The notes: generated by a model from the sequence alone, not told the origin. DNA of 44,647 nucleotides from Caryophanales bacterium UBA6331 (GCA_002438065.1 DJSP01000093.1:4937-49583), one strand, 5' to 3'; positions 26,445 through 35,511 are shown, counted from the stretch's first letter. Program-made: numbers and translations.

Positions 26445-27782
26445 ATGAAAAAAACTTTTAATAATAAAAAATACATCGATTTACAAACTAAAAAATTAAT
26501 GGAGAGTATTAATCCTAGATTTGACCATGTATATTTAGAAATTGGAGGAAAATTTTTTGACGACCAACATGCTTCAAGAGTACTTTCAGGTTTTAATCCA
26601 AGCGTTAAATATGAAATAATAAACCAGTTAAATATAGAAAAAGAGTTTATTATTTGTATTAGTACCAAATCAATTAAAAAAAGTAAAAAAAGAAGGGATT
26701 CAAAAAAGTTGTATACTTACGAATGCTTTGAAATTGCAAAAAAGTTAAAAAATGACGGTTATAAGGTCTCAATATGTATAACCGGATATCACTCTTGTGC
26801 AAAAGCAAATTCATTTATAACAAAAATGAACAGTGAAGGATTTAATATATATAAATTATATGAAATGTCAGATTATCCATACAATCAAGAAAAAATCTTA
26901 TCAAAAGAAGGATTAGCACAAAATGATTATATACCTGTCGAAAAAAAACTTATTTGTATCATTGCACCAGGTCCAGATTCAGGCAAATTTGCAGCTGCTA
27001 TTTCACAAATATATCATGAAAATATCCTTCAACGTAAAATTTCTACATATAGAAAATTTGAAACTTTTTTAATACCAGAATTATCTATCAACAATCCAAT
27101 AAATTTAGCTAGCTCCATAGCAATGTGTGACGTTTCAGGTAATGATACAATCGATAAACGTTATTTTAGAAAAACTGGGAAAATATGTTGTTTAGATGAA
27201 AGAGACAATGCTTCATTTGAATTATTATATAAAATAATACCAGATGAAGATAAAGATGAAATAAGTTCCTTTTCTGAAACAATCATAAATTGCATACTTG
27301 ATTGTATATTTGATTTAGAAAGTGCAGAAAATCATGCCATCAAAGAAATAATTCGAAGATACAAAGAAGCAAAAAAAATGTATGATAGTGGTAAATTAAG
27401 TCAAATAGAATACAATGAAGCGCTACGCATTTATAACTTAATAAATTCTAAAATAGGCATGTCTGAAAACGAGATAAATTTTTTTCTTAAAGAAGCTATT
27501 GATTTTTGGGGATATGATTGTCAAAGTAATGTTTGTTTAGAAGAATTAGGAGAATTAATACAAGCAATATGTAAATATAAAAGAGAAGAATATGAAAAAG
27601 CACCACAAAAAATAAAAGACAATTTATTAGAAGAAATAGCCGATGTTCATAATATGATTAATCAATTAGAAATGTATTTTGGATATGAAGAAATTAAAAA
27701 AATTAGAATCAAAAAAATATTTAGAACTAGAGAACTACTAAGACAAGAAATGTTAGAAGAGTCATTGAAAGTAGAAAATTAA
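26445..27782 (+). CDS. DUF1846 domain fused to a MazG-like NTP pyrophosphohydrolase
   Basis: Residues about 5-310 match the DUF1846 (UPF0371) family: YLEIGGKFFDDQHASRVLSGF, the P-loop-like APGPDSGK at 174-181 with AAAISQIYHE, KFETFLIPELSINNPINLA and EIIRRYKEA. The normal C-terminal third of that roughly 500-residue family is missing. In its place residues about 345-435 form an all-alpha MazG-type domain with the metal-binding motifs EELGE (366-370) and EEIAD (396-400). MazG enzymes cleave NTPs to NMP and pyrophosphate; DUF1846 has no known reaction that I can name. As first gene of the cluster, one base before a nucleoside N-glycosidase-like gene, it could supply an NMP for base release (inference). 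Confidence 0.8.
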   Translation: MKKTFNNKKYIDLQTKKLMESINPRFDHVYLEIGGKFFDDQHASRVLSGFNPSVKYEIINQLNIEKEFIICISTKSIKKSKKRRDSKKLYTYECFEIAKKLKNDGYKVSICITGYHSCAKANSFITKMNSEGFNIYKLYEMSDYPYNQEKILSKEGLAQNDYIPVEKKLICIIAPGPDSGKFAAAISQIYHENILQRKISTYRKFETFLIPELSINNPINLASSIAMCDVSGNDTIDKRYFRKTGKICCLDERDNASFELLYKIIPDEDKDEISSFSETIINCILDCIFDLESAENHAIKEIIRRYKEAKKMYDSGKLSQIEYNEALRIYNLINSKIGMSENEINFFLKEAIDFWGYDCQSNVCLEELGELIQAICKYKREEYEKAPQKIKDNLLEEIADVHNMINQLEMYFGYEEIKKIRIKKIFRTRELLRQEMLEESLKVEN

Positions 27783-27783
27783 C

Positions 27784-28239
27784 ATGTACGTTTTTTTAGC
27801 ATCACCATTTTCCCAATTTTGTGAAGGATATGAAGACATTATTATTAAAGACAGATGGTTTTTTGAAGAAATAATTAAAAATTTAAAGAATAATAATATA
27901 GATTATTTTTGTTCTCAAGAACGCGAAGCATGGGGTGAAAAATATATAAGCCCAGATGAGAGTATCAATGAAGACGTGAATGGTATCAAAAAATGTGATC
28001 TATTTATTGGGATTCCAGGAAATCCAATTTCCGGTGGAGTTCATGTTGAAATAGGATGGGCAAGTATGCTAAATAAGAAAATAATTCTATTTTTAGATAA
28101 AAATACAGAATATAGTCCTATGATATTAGGATTACCAAGTTTGTTCAATTGTGATTTAATTTACTACGATAAGTTATTGACTATGAAAACAGTAAAACTA
28201 ATCACAGATGTAATTCAAAAGGAGAAAAAATGTATATAA
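27784..28239 (+). CDS. Nucleoside 2-deoxyribosyltransferase-like N-glycosidase
   Basis: The 151-residue protein has the fold signature of the NDT family: YVFLASPFS at the start, a DVNGIKKCDLFIGIPG segment with Asp72, and GGVHVEIGWASMLNKKIILF, where Glu89 is in the position of the family's catalytic nucleophile. The family includes enzymes that exchange bases on deoxynucleosides and hydrolases that free the base from nucleotides, such as the CMP hydrolases MilB and BlsM of mildiomycin and blasticidin S synthesis. The cluster setting (MazG domain before, glycosyltransferase after) favours base release, but the substrate is not proven. It overlaps the next gene by ten bases. Confidence 0.75.
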   Translation: MYVFLASPFSQFCEGYEDIIIKDRWFFEEIIKNLKNNNIDYFCSQEREAWGEKYISPDESINEDVNGIKKCDLFIGIPGNPISGGVHVEIGWASMLNKKIILFLDKNTEYSPMILGLPSLFNCDLIYYDKLLTMKTVKLITDVIQKEKKCI

Positions 28240-29240
28240 AACTTTTTAAAGATATCTTAGCAAAAAATAAAAATAACAATAGTCCAATATATAGTTTTAT
28301 TTCTGTATCTAACAAATGTAATGCTAATTGTAAATTTTGTGATATCCACGAAAAAAAGGAAATAAATACTTCAATTGATATAAAGAAATTATTAAAGGAT
28401 TTAAAAGAATCCGAAATCAAGTATGTTCATTTTACTGGTGGTGGGGAACCACTAGCAAACAAAGAAATATACTCATATTTTGAGGAAGCAACTAATTTAG
28501 GATTAAATATAGTTTTTATTACGAACGGATATTTTCTAAACGACAAGATAATAGATGAGTTAGGCAAATACAATATAAAAGCTATTTTCTTTTCTATAGA
28601 TAGTCACATAAAAGAAATTCATGACAAAACTAGGAATGTTCCAGGAATATTTGATAAAGCAACTTATTCAATAAATGCTATCAAATTAAAATATCCAAAC
28701 ATAAAAATAATTATAAATCATGTATTAAACAGAGATAACATTGACAATTTAGAAGATTTCATCAAAATGAAAAACAAATATAAATATGATTATTTAAATA
28801 TATTAATAGTTAAAGAATGTCCAGAGTATTATTTTAACAAAGAACAAATTATAAATTATAACAATAAAATAAATAACATAAAAAAATTAATGAAAGCAAA
28901 CAATGTGCAATTATTAGCAGATGAGCTAGATTATTTTTCCTCAAACTGTTACACCGAAGATGGTTCAGATTTAAGAAAAAATGCAATACCATGTCAAATA
29001 CTTAACTATTGTTGTTTTATAGATTGTGTTTCAGGAAATGTTTATCCATGCGATTGCAGTGTTCATAGAGATTATAATTATTATTGTATGGGAAATATAA
29101 AGCAAAACTCAATTAAAGAAATAATGAATTCAGAAAAAGCATCAAAATTACGAAAGGAATTATTAAAATGCAGTAAATGTAAAAGTAAATGTGATTATGC
29201 TAACATGTATTTTAATAAAGTAATAAATGAAAAACAATAA
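28230..29240 (+). CDS. Radical SAM enzyme with SPASM/twitch-like C-terminus
   Basis: A 336-residue radical S-adenosylmethionine enzyme. The iron-sulphur motif is C30-x3-C34-x2-C37 (CNANCKFC), the SAM-binding GGE is at 71-73 (HFTGGGEPL), and the TIM-barrel continues to about residue 235. The C-terminus is rich in Cys: C255, C261, C262, C266, then G269-x4-C274 and C276, C286, and finally C314-x2-C317-x3-C321, as in SPASM or twitch domains with auxiliary clusters. No peptide precursor gene is nearby, so a sugar or nucleoside substrate (as for BlsE or BtrN, both in antibiotic pathways) is more likely than a RiPP (inference). AAAGGAG is a strong ribosome site; it overlaps the next gene by 14 bases. 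Confidence 0.88.
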   Translation: MYIKLFKDILAKNKNNNSPIYSFISVSNKCNANCKFCDIHEKKEINTSIDIKKLLKDLKESEIKYVHFTGGGEPLANKEIYSYFEEATNLGLNIVFITNGYFLNDKIIDELGKYNIKAIFFSIDSHIKEIHDKTRNVPGIFDKATYSINAIKLKYPNIKIIINHVLNRDNIDNLEDFIKMKNKYKYDYLNILIVKECPEYYFNKEQIINYNNKINNIKKLMKANNVQLLADELDYFSSNCYTEDGSDLRKNAIPCQILNYCCFIDCVSGNVYPCDCSVHRDYNYYCMGNIKQNSIKEIMNSEKASKLRKELLKCSKCKSKCDYANMYFNKVINEKQ

Positions 29241-30330
29241 TTATGTATTTTTAGCTGATGCTTTTGGTTATGGGCCAATAAATACACTTTGTCAAATAGT
29301 AATCGAATTGAAAAAAAAATTAAAAGGCAATTATATATTTGTTGGACCAAAAATGTGTATATCACAAGCAAAAAAATATAATATTTTCCATGAATTTATA
29401 GAAATGAATTACACAAACAACGAAATTAATCAAAATAAGGAAACATTTTTAAATGCAAATAAAATAATTGCGGTCGAAACAACCGATATATTAATTTATC
29501 TGATAAATCATTACAAAATCAAAAATATATATTTAATTGATAATTTGTTTTGGATGTGGGATTATTTAGAACCAGAATTAAAAGAAATAAAAAAATATTA
29601 TATTTCTAAGGTTATAGATTGTTCGTCTAATATTGAAAGAATAGCAAAAGATTTTAGTAATTTAATGTCAGTTGGTGCATTAAGGCAAATGAACAAGTTT
29701 AAAAAAATCACCAAAAATAATTTAATAATATCTCTTGGTGGTGCAGAATCTTATATGTTTTCAGAAAATGATATTGAAGATTATTACCTAAATACAATCA
29801 AAATAATTTTAGACACAAAATACATTAATAAATTCAGTAAAATATATATTGCTGGTGGCGAAAGTATTATAAAATACTTGAAGAAAAACATCATAAATGA
29901 AAGAGTAGAAATAAAAACCTATAATAATTCAGAATATTTAAATATTTTATATAATTGTTCACACGCAATAATGTCTCCAGGACTAGGAAATTTTAATGAA
30001 GTTATCTCCACAGATATCAAGTGTTTATTTTTACTACCAATAAATTATAGTCAATATTTACAAAGAAATATATATAAGTCACTTAATATAGGTTTTCACT
30101 TTCAAGAAAATAATAAAGAAAAACATATAGCAAAATACTTAAGTGAAGATGAAGGCGTTCAAAAAGTAATAAACAACTTAAAATGTTATGATTTTTATGC
30201 ATTTAAAGAAGAGTTAACGTCGTACTTCGAAGATATTTCAAACACAATGAAAAGAGAAGAATTTTATAATACAATAGATAAAAATGGTATTAAAGAAATC
30301 TGCAACGATATTTTAAAGGAGGAACAATGA
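29227..30330 (+). CDS. GT-B fold glycosyltransferase
   Basis: A 367-residue protein with two Rossmann-like halves. The start (YVFLADAFGYGPINTLCQIV) has the substrate loop of GT-B enzymes. The second half has ISLGGAESYMF (about residue 168), IYIAGG (about 207) and the donor-binding motif MSPGLGNFNEVIS (249-261), followed by LLPINYSQYLQRNIY, which is like the nucleotide-sugar site of GT1/GT28 enzymes. No membrane segment is seen. In the cluster it may join a freed base or an aminosugar to a sugar, comparable with cytosylglucuronate synthase in blasticidin-type pathways (inference). It overlaps the next gene by four bases. Confidence 0.75.
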   Translation: MKNNNYVFLADAFGYGPINTLCQIVIELKKKLKGNYIFVGPKMCISQAKKYNIFHEFIEMNYTNNEINQNKETFLNANKIIAVETTDILIYLINHYKIKNIYLIDNLFWMWDYLEPELKEIKKYYISKVIDCSSNIERIAKDFSNLMSVGALRQMNKFKKITKNNLIISLGGAESYMFSENDIEDYYLNTIKIILDTKYINKFSKIYIAGGESIIKYLKKNIINERVEIKTYNNSEYLNILYNCSHAIMSPGLGNFNEVISTDIKCLFLLPINYSQYLQRNIYKSLNIGFHFQENNKEKHIAKYLSEDEGVQKVINNLKCYDFYAFKEELTSYFEDISNTMKREEFYNTIDKNGIKEICNDILKEEQ

Positions 30331-31457
30331 GAAAAATAAATGAAGATGCATTTTATGGTTTAAATAGAATTAACCTAAGTGAAATAATTGAAGTTTCAAA
30401 AATGCTACGAAACAAAAGCTTATTTAGGTATGACGGTGTAAAAATGCAATATGAAACTGATAAAGTCGAGCAAAAATTAAGTGATTTTTTTAAACAAGAG
30501 ATACTATGTGTTAATAATGGAACATCGGCTTTAAAACTATGTTTACTTGCCAATAACATTGGTTATGGAGATGAGGTCATAGTGCCATGTTTATCATTTA
30601 TTGCAACAGCAGCATGTTGTTTAACAGTTGGAGCAATTCCAGTTTTTTGTGAAATAAACAATACATTTAATATTGATCCGAAAGAAATTGAAAAAAATAT
30701 TACAAAAAAAACAAAAGCTATTATTGTTGTACATTATCAAGGATATCCATGTGAAATGAATGAAATAGAAAAAATAGCTCGAAAACATAACCTAATAATA
30801 ATAGAAGATACTGCACAAGCATTTGGTGCAAAATACAGTAATAAATTACTAGGTACATATGGGCAATCGGCTGCATTTAGTTTTCAATCATGTAAAATTA
30901 TTACATGTGGCGAAGGTGGTGCAGTAACTAGTAAAGTGAATTTTGACTTTATTAAAAGATACGCAGACAATGGTGGATATCGTAAAAAAGATATGATGCC
31001 AGTTTGGGACAAAGATTTTTGCACATATGGAGAAAACTTTAAAATGACAGATTTGCAGAGTGCAATATTAATAAAGCAATTCAAAAAACTTAATAAAATA
31101 ATTCAATATCAAAGATTTCTTTATAATTATATAACTAATAACATAACAAATTATAACCTTAGAAAAAGCGTTGATATCAACGGAAGTATAAATATGAGCT
31201 TATGTGTAATATTTAATAATATGAAAGAATGTAATAAATTTATATCTTATATGAATAAATATGACATTCCATTTGGCAAAAGGACATCAAATTTTTTACC
31301 AAATTATAACGTCTTTAAAAATAAATCTAAAGTAAATAATTGTCAAAAAAGTTACAATTTATTAGATAGAAGTGCCTGGTTAGTTTTAAACTCTAACCTT
31401 TCCAAATCGGATTGTAAGTATATTATTAAAGTAATGGAAGAATATCATGGAAAATAA
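30327..31457 (+). CDS. DegT/DnrJ/EryC1/StrS-type sugar aminotransferase
   Basis: PLP-dependent enzymes of this family transaminate keto-sugars and ketocyclitols. The 376-residue protein is complete: NNGTSALKLCL, GDEVIVPCLSFIATA, VGAIPVFCEI, the PLP-ring Asp161 in IIEDTAQAFGAKY, and the Schiff-base Lys190 in SFQSCKIITCGEGGAVTS. AAAGGAGG is a very strong ribosome site. Such enzymes are markers of amino-sugar formation in antibiotics and surface glycans. Here it lies behind a glycosyltransferase and a radical SAM gene, so an amino group is probably put on a sugar part of the product. Confidence 0.92.
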   Translation: MRKINEDAFYGLNRINLSEIIEVSKMLRNKSLFRYDGVKMQYETDKVEQKLSDFFKQEILCVNNGTSALKLCLLANNIGYGDEVIVPCLSFIATAACCLTVGAIPVFCEINNTFNIDPKEIEKNITKKTKAIIVVHYQGYPCEMNEIEKIARKHNLIIIEDTAQAFGAKYSNKLLGTYGQSAAFSFQSCKIITCGEGGAVTSKVNFDFIKRYADNGGYRKKDMMPVWDKDFCTYGENFKMTDLQSAILIKQFKKLNKIIQYQRFLYNYITNNITNYNLRKSVDINGSINMSLCVIFNNMKECNKFISYMNKYDIPFGKRTSNFLPNYNVFKNKSKVNNCQKSYNLLDRSAWLVLNSNLSKSDCKYIIKVMEEYHGK

Positions 31458-32274
31458 TTTTACAAACGATATCATTTACAGAAATTCATTATATTATCGT
31501 TTTAATTACAAAAAAATTAAATCTTTGAAAAGCATAGATTTAATAAGATATTATGATGGATTAAATTGCTTTCAGTATTTCGAATTTAATATTACGGAAG
31601 AAGATATTCAAGATTTAATTAAAATAAATAAAAAAAATGACATCAAATTTAGATATATAGATGAAAACTCAAATATTTACAAAATATTATCACAGAGATT
31701 TATAATAAAAAAAACAGATGAATGGTACTCACCCATAATAGAAATTAAGAAAAATAATTTTCAAGATTACGTTCAATCCAAATCCAATAATTTTAAAAGG
31801 TTAATCAAAAAATGTCAATTATATAATAAACAAATAAAAGTAGTTAAATCTAATAAAAATAATATTAATAATTTATTTAAAGATGTATTATTAGTGGATC
31901 AAAAAAGTTGGAAAGCAAGAGAAAAAAGTGATATGTTTAATCTTGATAATGAACAAATAATATATTTATCGATGTTAAAATATTGCGACATTGTAGTAGC
32001 ATATAAGTGTAATACACCAATTGGATACTCATTATTAATACAATATAATAACAAATATTACGCAGCAAAATGGGGAGCAACAAATGATGGACGCAAATTA
32101 AATGCAGGGATAATTTGCTTATTAACTCAAATCAAAAAAATAAGTTCAAATAAAGACTTATATTTAGATTTATGGGGAAGGAGAAATAAAATATATGACA
32201 GAATGGCCACTTCTTATAAAAAAAGATTATATTTTAGCATAATAAAAAATGATAATAAAAAAAGAACAAATTAA
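31447..32274 (+). CDS. FemAB/BioF2-like acyltransferase (GNAT fold), first copy
   Basis: The 275-residue protein matches the Acetyltransf_6 (BioF2-like, FemAB-related) type: SKSNNFKRLIKKCQLYNKQIKV with the basic helix, a central LLVDQKSWKAREKSDMFNLD, IVVAYKCNTPIGYSLLIQYNNKYYAAKWGAT, and LDLWGRRNKIYDRMAT near the end. Relatives move acyl or aminoacyl groups, in some cases from aminoacyl-tRNA, on to amines. The donor and acceptor cannot be deduced. The frame overlaps its neighbours by 11 and 26 bases, indicating tight coupling. Confidence 0.7.
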   Translation: MENNFTNDIIYRNSLYYRFNYKKIKSLKSIDLIRYYDGLNCFQYFEFNITEEDIQDLIKINKKNDIKFRYIDENSNIYKILSQRFIIKKTDEWYSPIIEIKKNNFQDYVQSKSNNFKRLIKKCQLYNKQIKVVKSNKNNINNLFKDVLLVDQKSWKAREKSDMFNLDNEQIIYLSMLKYCDIVVAYKCNTPIGYSLLIQYNNKYYAAKWGATNDGRKLNAGIICLLTQIKKISSNKDLYLDLWGRRNKIYDRMATSYKKRLYFSIIKNDNKKRTN

Positions 32275-33202
32275 ATTTATGAATAATATTGATGAAATGG
32301 TTAATAATTCTTTAAATGGTACAGCCTTCGCTTATAAATATTTTTTAGATTTAAAAAAAGTTAGCTATTGTCTATGCGTATATGATAATAATAAAATAGT
32401 TGCCTTTATGCCACTATTTGAAGAAGGAAACTTCTTAAATCAATCGACAATGTATATTCCTTATGGTGGGCCGTTACTTTTATATAGTAAAAATAAGTAC
32501 AGAAAATATTTTTTATATACACGTGAAGTAATCAGCACGATAATGGAATATATAAAAACAAATTATGACGAATCAAGCTTTTCATTTGATCCATCATTAA
32601 CCGACATTATTCCCTGCATCAAAAATAATTTTGTCCCAGAAGTAAGATACACATATATAATCAATTTAAAGCAATCATTAGAAGAAATTTATAACAATTT
32701 TGGAAAAGATAGAAAAAAAGATATCAAATTAACAAACGAAGTTGAAATTTTCATCGATGATAAACTAGCAGAATTCGATTTAGAAAAAGCACTTAGTTGG
32801 GAACACAATTATGGAATTAAAACAAGTGTATCAGAGGTAAAAGTATATTTACAAGAGTCAATAAAAAATAATTGTGGTAAATGTTTTATTGCTAAAAGAG
32901 AAAATGACATTTTAGGTGGAGTAGCAGTTGTTTGGGATAAGAAAAGATGTTACATAATGTACAGTTACTATGAAAAAAGCAGTAGGACTGTCATTCCAAA
33001 AATTTATTACACAATAATTAAATATTTAAAAGATAATAGTATATGTGAGATATTGGATTTTGAGGGTTCAGTATTTCCTGAAATTGAAAATTTTAATTTA
33101 TCATTTGGAGCTAAACAAGAATTATATTTTAATTATTATTATGAAAAAGACAAAAATAAATTGTATTCCGAATTATATGATTACGGAGAAAAAAATGGAT
33201 AG
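32249..33202 (+). CDS. FemAB/BioF2-like acyltransferase (GNAT fold), second copy
   Basis: The 317-residue protein has the double-GNAT outline of FemAB-like enzymes: an N-terminal half with VNNSLNGTAFAYKYFLDLK and MYIPYGGPLL, and a C-terminal half with KDRKKDIKLTNEVEI cut short, LGGVAVVWDKKRCYIMYSYY and LDFEGSVFPEIENFNLSFGA, the last being the typical end motif. It is related in type to the gene before it but not closely similar. A start at 32279 (MNNIDEMVNN) is also possible; neither ATG has a clear ribosome site. Two such enzymes in a row suggest two acyl or aminoacyl additions (inference). Confidence 0.72.
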   Translation: MIIKKEQIKFMNNIDEMVNNSLNGTAFAYKYFLDLKKVSYCLCVYDNNKIVAFMPLFEEGNFLNQSTMYIPYGGPLLLYSKNKYRKYFLYTREVISTIMEYIKTNYDESSFSFDPSLTDIIPCIKNNFVPEVRYTYIINLKQSLEEIYNNFGKDRKKDIKLTNEVEIFIDDKLAEFDLEKALSWEHNYGIKTSVSEVKVYLQESIKNNCGKCFIAKRENDILGGVAVVWDKKRCYIMYSYYEKSSRTVIPKIYYTIIKYLKDNSICEILDFEGSVFPEIENFNLSFGAKQELYFNYYYEKDKNKLYSELYDYGEKNG

Positions 33203-34067
33203 AAAAATCAATTCATATTTTTTAACTGGAACCAGTGCATTTAAAAACATTTTGAAAGAAATAAATCTTGAAGAAAAGTCAGAAATTATCGTTCCAGTAA
33301 CATTATGTGAATCAATAATAAATACAATAATTGAGATGAATTTCAAACCGATTTTCTGTGATATAAACAATAATTTTCTAATAACCAGAATTGAGAATAA
33401 AATTTCGGATAAAACAAAAATAATAATATTTGTAGAACAGTACGGTTTTACAGTCCAAAACTCCAAAGATTATTTTAATTTAAAAGGCGAAAAGATTATT
33501 AAAATTTTAGATTCATGTCAAAATACAATTAAGACAAATGAAAATTTTGACTATACATTTTATTCATTTAGTAAAAATAAACCATATAATTTAGGAAAAT
33601 ATTCGTTGGTAACAACTAATCATCATATAAAGGGTTCAATAAAAATGTCTTTAATTTATAAAATGAAATTAATAATAAAACGAAATGTATTTTTCCTGGT
33701 TTTATATAAAAGGAAAATTATTCAAAATTTAATTAAACGAAATATAAAAATTCCTGGAAATATTATTATTTTTGAAAATAAGTCACTTCATAGAATCATT
33801 TACATAATGCAAGTTGATAAACAAACATTTGAGTTAATAGAAGAACGACTATATGAATATATGAAAAGAAACAATATAGACATTGTGCAAACAACAATAG
33901 AAAAATCCCCTTATGAAAATTTAGGAATTACAAACAAATTTCCAAATTATACAACATTAAGATGCAAAGCATTGTATTTTAGGCCAAATTTCAAACTTAT
34001 GCAATATAAAAAAATAATAGATTATATTAATGGAGTGTATTATGAAACAAAATATTTTAAAGATTAA
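33195..34067 (+). CDS. Shortened DegT-like PLP protein
   Basis: At 290 residues this is about 80 shorter than the full DegT enzyme upstream. Recognisable parts are TGTSAFKNIL, SEIIVPVTLCESIINTIIEMNFKPIFCDI, TKIIIFVEQYGF, ILDSCQNTI (Asp106 in the PLP-ring position) and FYSFSKNKPYNLGKYSLVTT, where Lys129 is in the Schiff-base position. The glycine motif GEGG is replaced by GKYS, and the C-terminal part is different and basic. It may be a true but diverged PLP enzyme or one that has lost transamination. The start at 33195 has GGAG seven bases upstream; the open frame continues further up but that part lies within the preceding gene. Confidence 0.7.
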   Translation: MDRKINSYFLTGTSAFKNILKEINLEEKSEIIVPVTLCESIINTIIEMNFKPIFCDINNNFLITRIENKISDKTKIIIFVEQYGFTVQNSKDYFNLKGEKIIKILDSCQNTIKTNENFDYTFYSFSKNKPYNLGKYSLVTTNHHIKGSIKMSLIYKMKLIIKRNVFFLVLYKRKIIQNLIKRNIKIPGNIIIFENKSLHRIIYIMQVDKQTFELIEERLYEYMKRNNIDIVQTTIEKSPYENLGITNKFPNYTTLRCKALYFRPNFKLMQYKKIIDYINGVYYETKYFKD

Positions 34068-35511
34068 TGAACTTGTCAAAGATAAACCATATCTTTTAGA
34101 AGAAAATTATTGTCCAAATGTTGGATATTTTCCGAACGGTCCTTCAAAGTACATTCAACAAATATTAAATGGATCTGACGTTTATAGGTATGATATATAT
34201 AACTACAGAGATGACAATGATACAATAATCAACCTAGGTGGAGGTAATCCAATCAAATACAAAACATATAAGTATGTAAAAAAAGATATATTAAAATACC
34301 TTAATAGTAATAACTTATATAATTATCCCAATACAATTGGTGATGAAAATATTAAAAATACATTAGTAAAATATTTAGATAGTATCAATATTAAGCAAAT
34401 GACTGATGAAAATATTATAATAACTGCTTCAACAACACATGCATATTCATTAATAATGAAGGCAATTATTAAACCAAATGATGTTGTTATTATTCCAGTA
34501 CCTACATACGGATTATTTACATACATACCTGAAAAAGAGGGTGGAAGAATAATTTTTTATGAACTAAAAGAAGAAAATAATTGGCAAATTAATGCTAGTG
34601 AGTTAGAAGCATTGATAATTAATACAAATAAAAAATTATATAACGAATTTAAAAATAGCGAATACATTCCAAAGGTTGTAGCAATATATAATCAAAACCC
34701 CAACAATCCACTTTCTACATATTTAGGAGAAAAAGATAAAGAATTAGTTTATAACATTAATAAAATTTGTTACGATAATAAAGTATTGATTATAGATGAT
34801 TTAGTATACAAAGATTCAATATACAATAAACATGAATCTGCTATTCCAATGGCAATTTTTTCAGAATTTAAAGACAATATTATATCGATTTTCGGTATTT
34901 CAAAATCTTACTCGTTGCCAGCAATCAGAAGTGGATTTATAGTTGCCAACAAGTATTTTATTCAAGACATCAGAGATAAAATATTTTTAGAGTTAGACTC
35001 AGTATCAATGTTAAGTCAGATAGCTATCTCTAGCATTTATAACGATAATCGTCAAAGAGTAAGATATAGAAATAAATTTCTAAAAAAAATAAATCAAAAA
35101 TATTTATTCAATTTAGAAATAATTAATTTCTTCATATATGGTGAAGAAAAAGTTTCTTATAAAGTAAAAAAATTTATAAAAAAACAAACAAATATTACAG
35201 ACTACATGATTGTTAAACAGGGTATGAAAAATGTTAGCTTATATCATGATATATTACCAGTCTCAGGTTTCTTCGCTCTAATTGATTTTACTAAAATTAA
35301 AGGATTAAGAATAAATAATAAAATAATAAAAAATGATAAAGATTTAATCATAGAATTATATAAAAAATCGAAAGTAAAGTTTCTGCCCGGAACGTCATTT
35401 GGTTGGCAAAATAAAAACGATATAATAGGAAGAATAACATTTTCCAAAGAAAGCAAATTATTAGTAAAAGACATGTGCTTGCTATCAAAAATAATAAACG
35501 ATGCTCATTAA
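34042..35511 (+). CDS. Class I/II PLP-dependent aminotransferase
   Basis: A fold-type I aminotransferase of 489 residues, longer than the usual 390-430. It shows INLGGGNPIKY, YNYPNTIGDENIKNTL, IIITASTTHAYSLIMKA, IPVPTYGLF, QNPNNPLSTY (219-228), VLIIDDLVYKD (about 248-258) and the Schiff-base Lys288 in FGISKSYSLPAIRSGF; the carboxylate-binding Arg is in DIIGRITFS near the end. An insert of about 70 residues around 335-400 explains the length. The start at 34042 is six bases after GGAG; it overlaps the preceding gene by 26 bases. It may make an unusual amino acid or act on a keto-sugar (inference). Confidence 0.85.
   Translation: MKQNILKINELVKDKPYLLEENYCPNVGYFPNGPSKYIQQILNGSDVYRYDIYNYRDDNDTIINLGGGNPIKYKTYKYVKKDILKYLNSNNLYNYPNTIGDENIKNTLVKYLDSINIKQMTDENIIITASTTHAYSLIMKAIIKPNDVVIIPVPTYGLFTYIPEKEGGRIIFYELKEENNWQINASELEALIINTNKKLYNEFKNSEYIPKVVAIYNQNPNNPLSTYLGEKDKELVYNINKICYDNKVLIIDDLVYKDSIYNKHESAIPMAIFSEFKDNIISIFGISKSYSLPAIRSGFIVANKYFIQDIRDKIFLELDSVSMLSQIAISSIYNDNRQRVRYRNKFLKKINQKYLFNLEIINFFIYGEEKVSYKVKKFIKKQTNITDYMIVKQGMKNVSLYHDILPVSGFFALIDFTKIKGLRINNKIIKNDKDLIIELYKKSKVKFLPGTSFGWQNKNDIIGRITFSKESKLLVKDMCLLSKIINDAH

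Noticed and set aside
28230..29240. RiPP pathway built on the SPASM radical SAM enzyme
   Set aside because: No precursor-peptide frame with a ribosome site is adjacent, the genes overlap each other, and no peptidase or RiPP recognition element is seen.
33045..33194. Longer N-terminus for the short DegT-like protein
   Set aside because: The extra 50 codons lie inside the preceding gene, look unlike a PLP enzyme start, and a GGAG site stands before the ATG at 33195.
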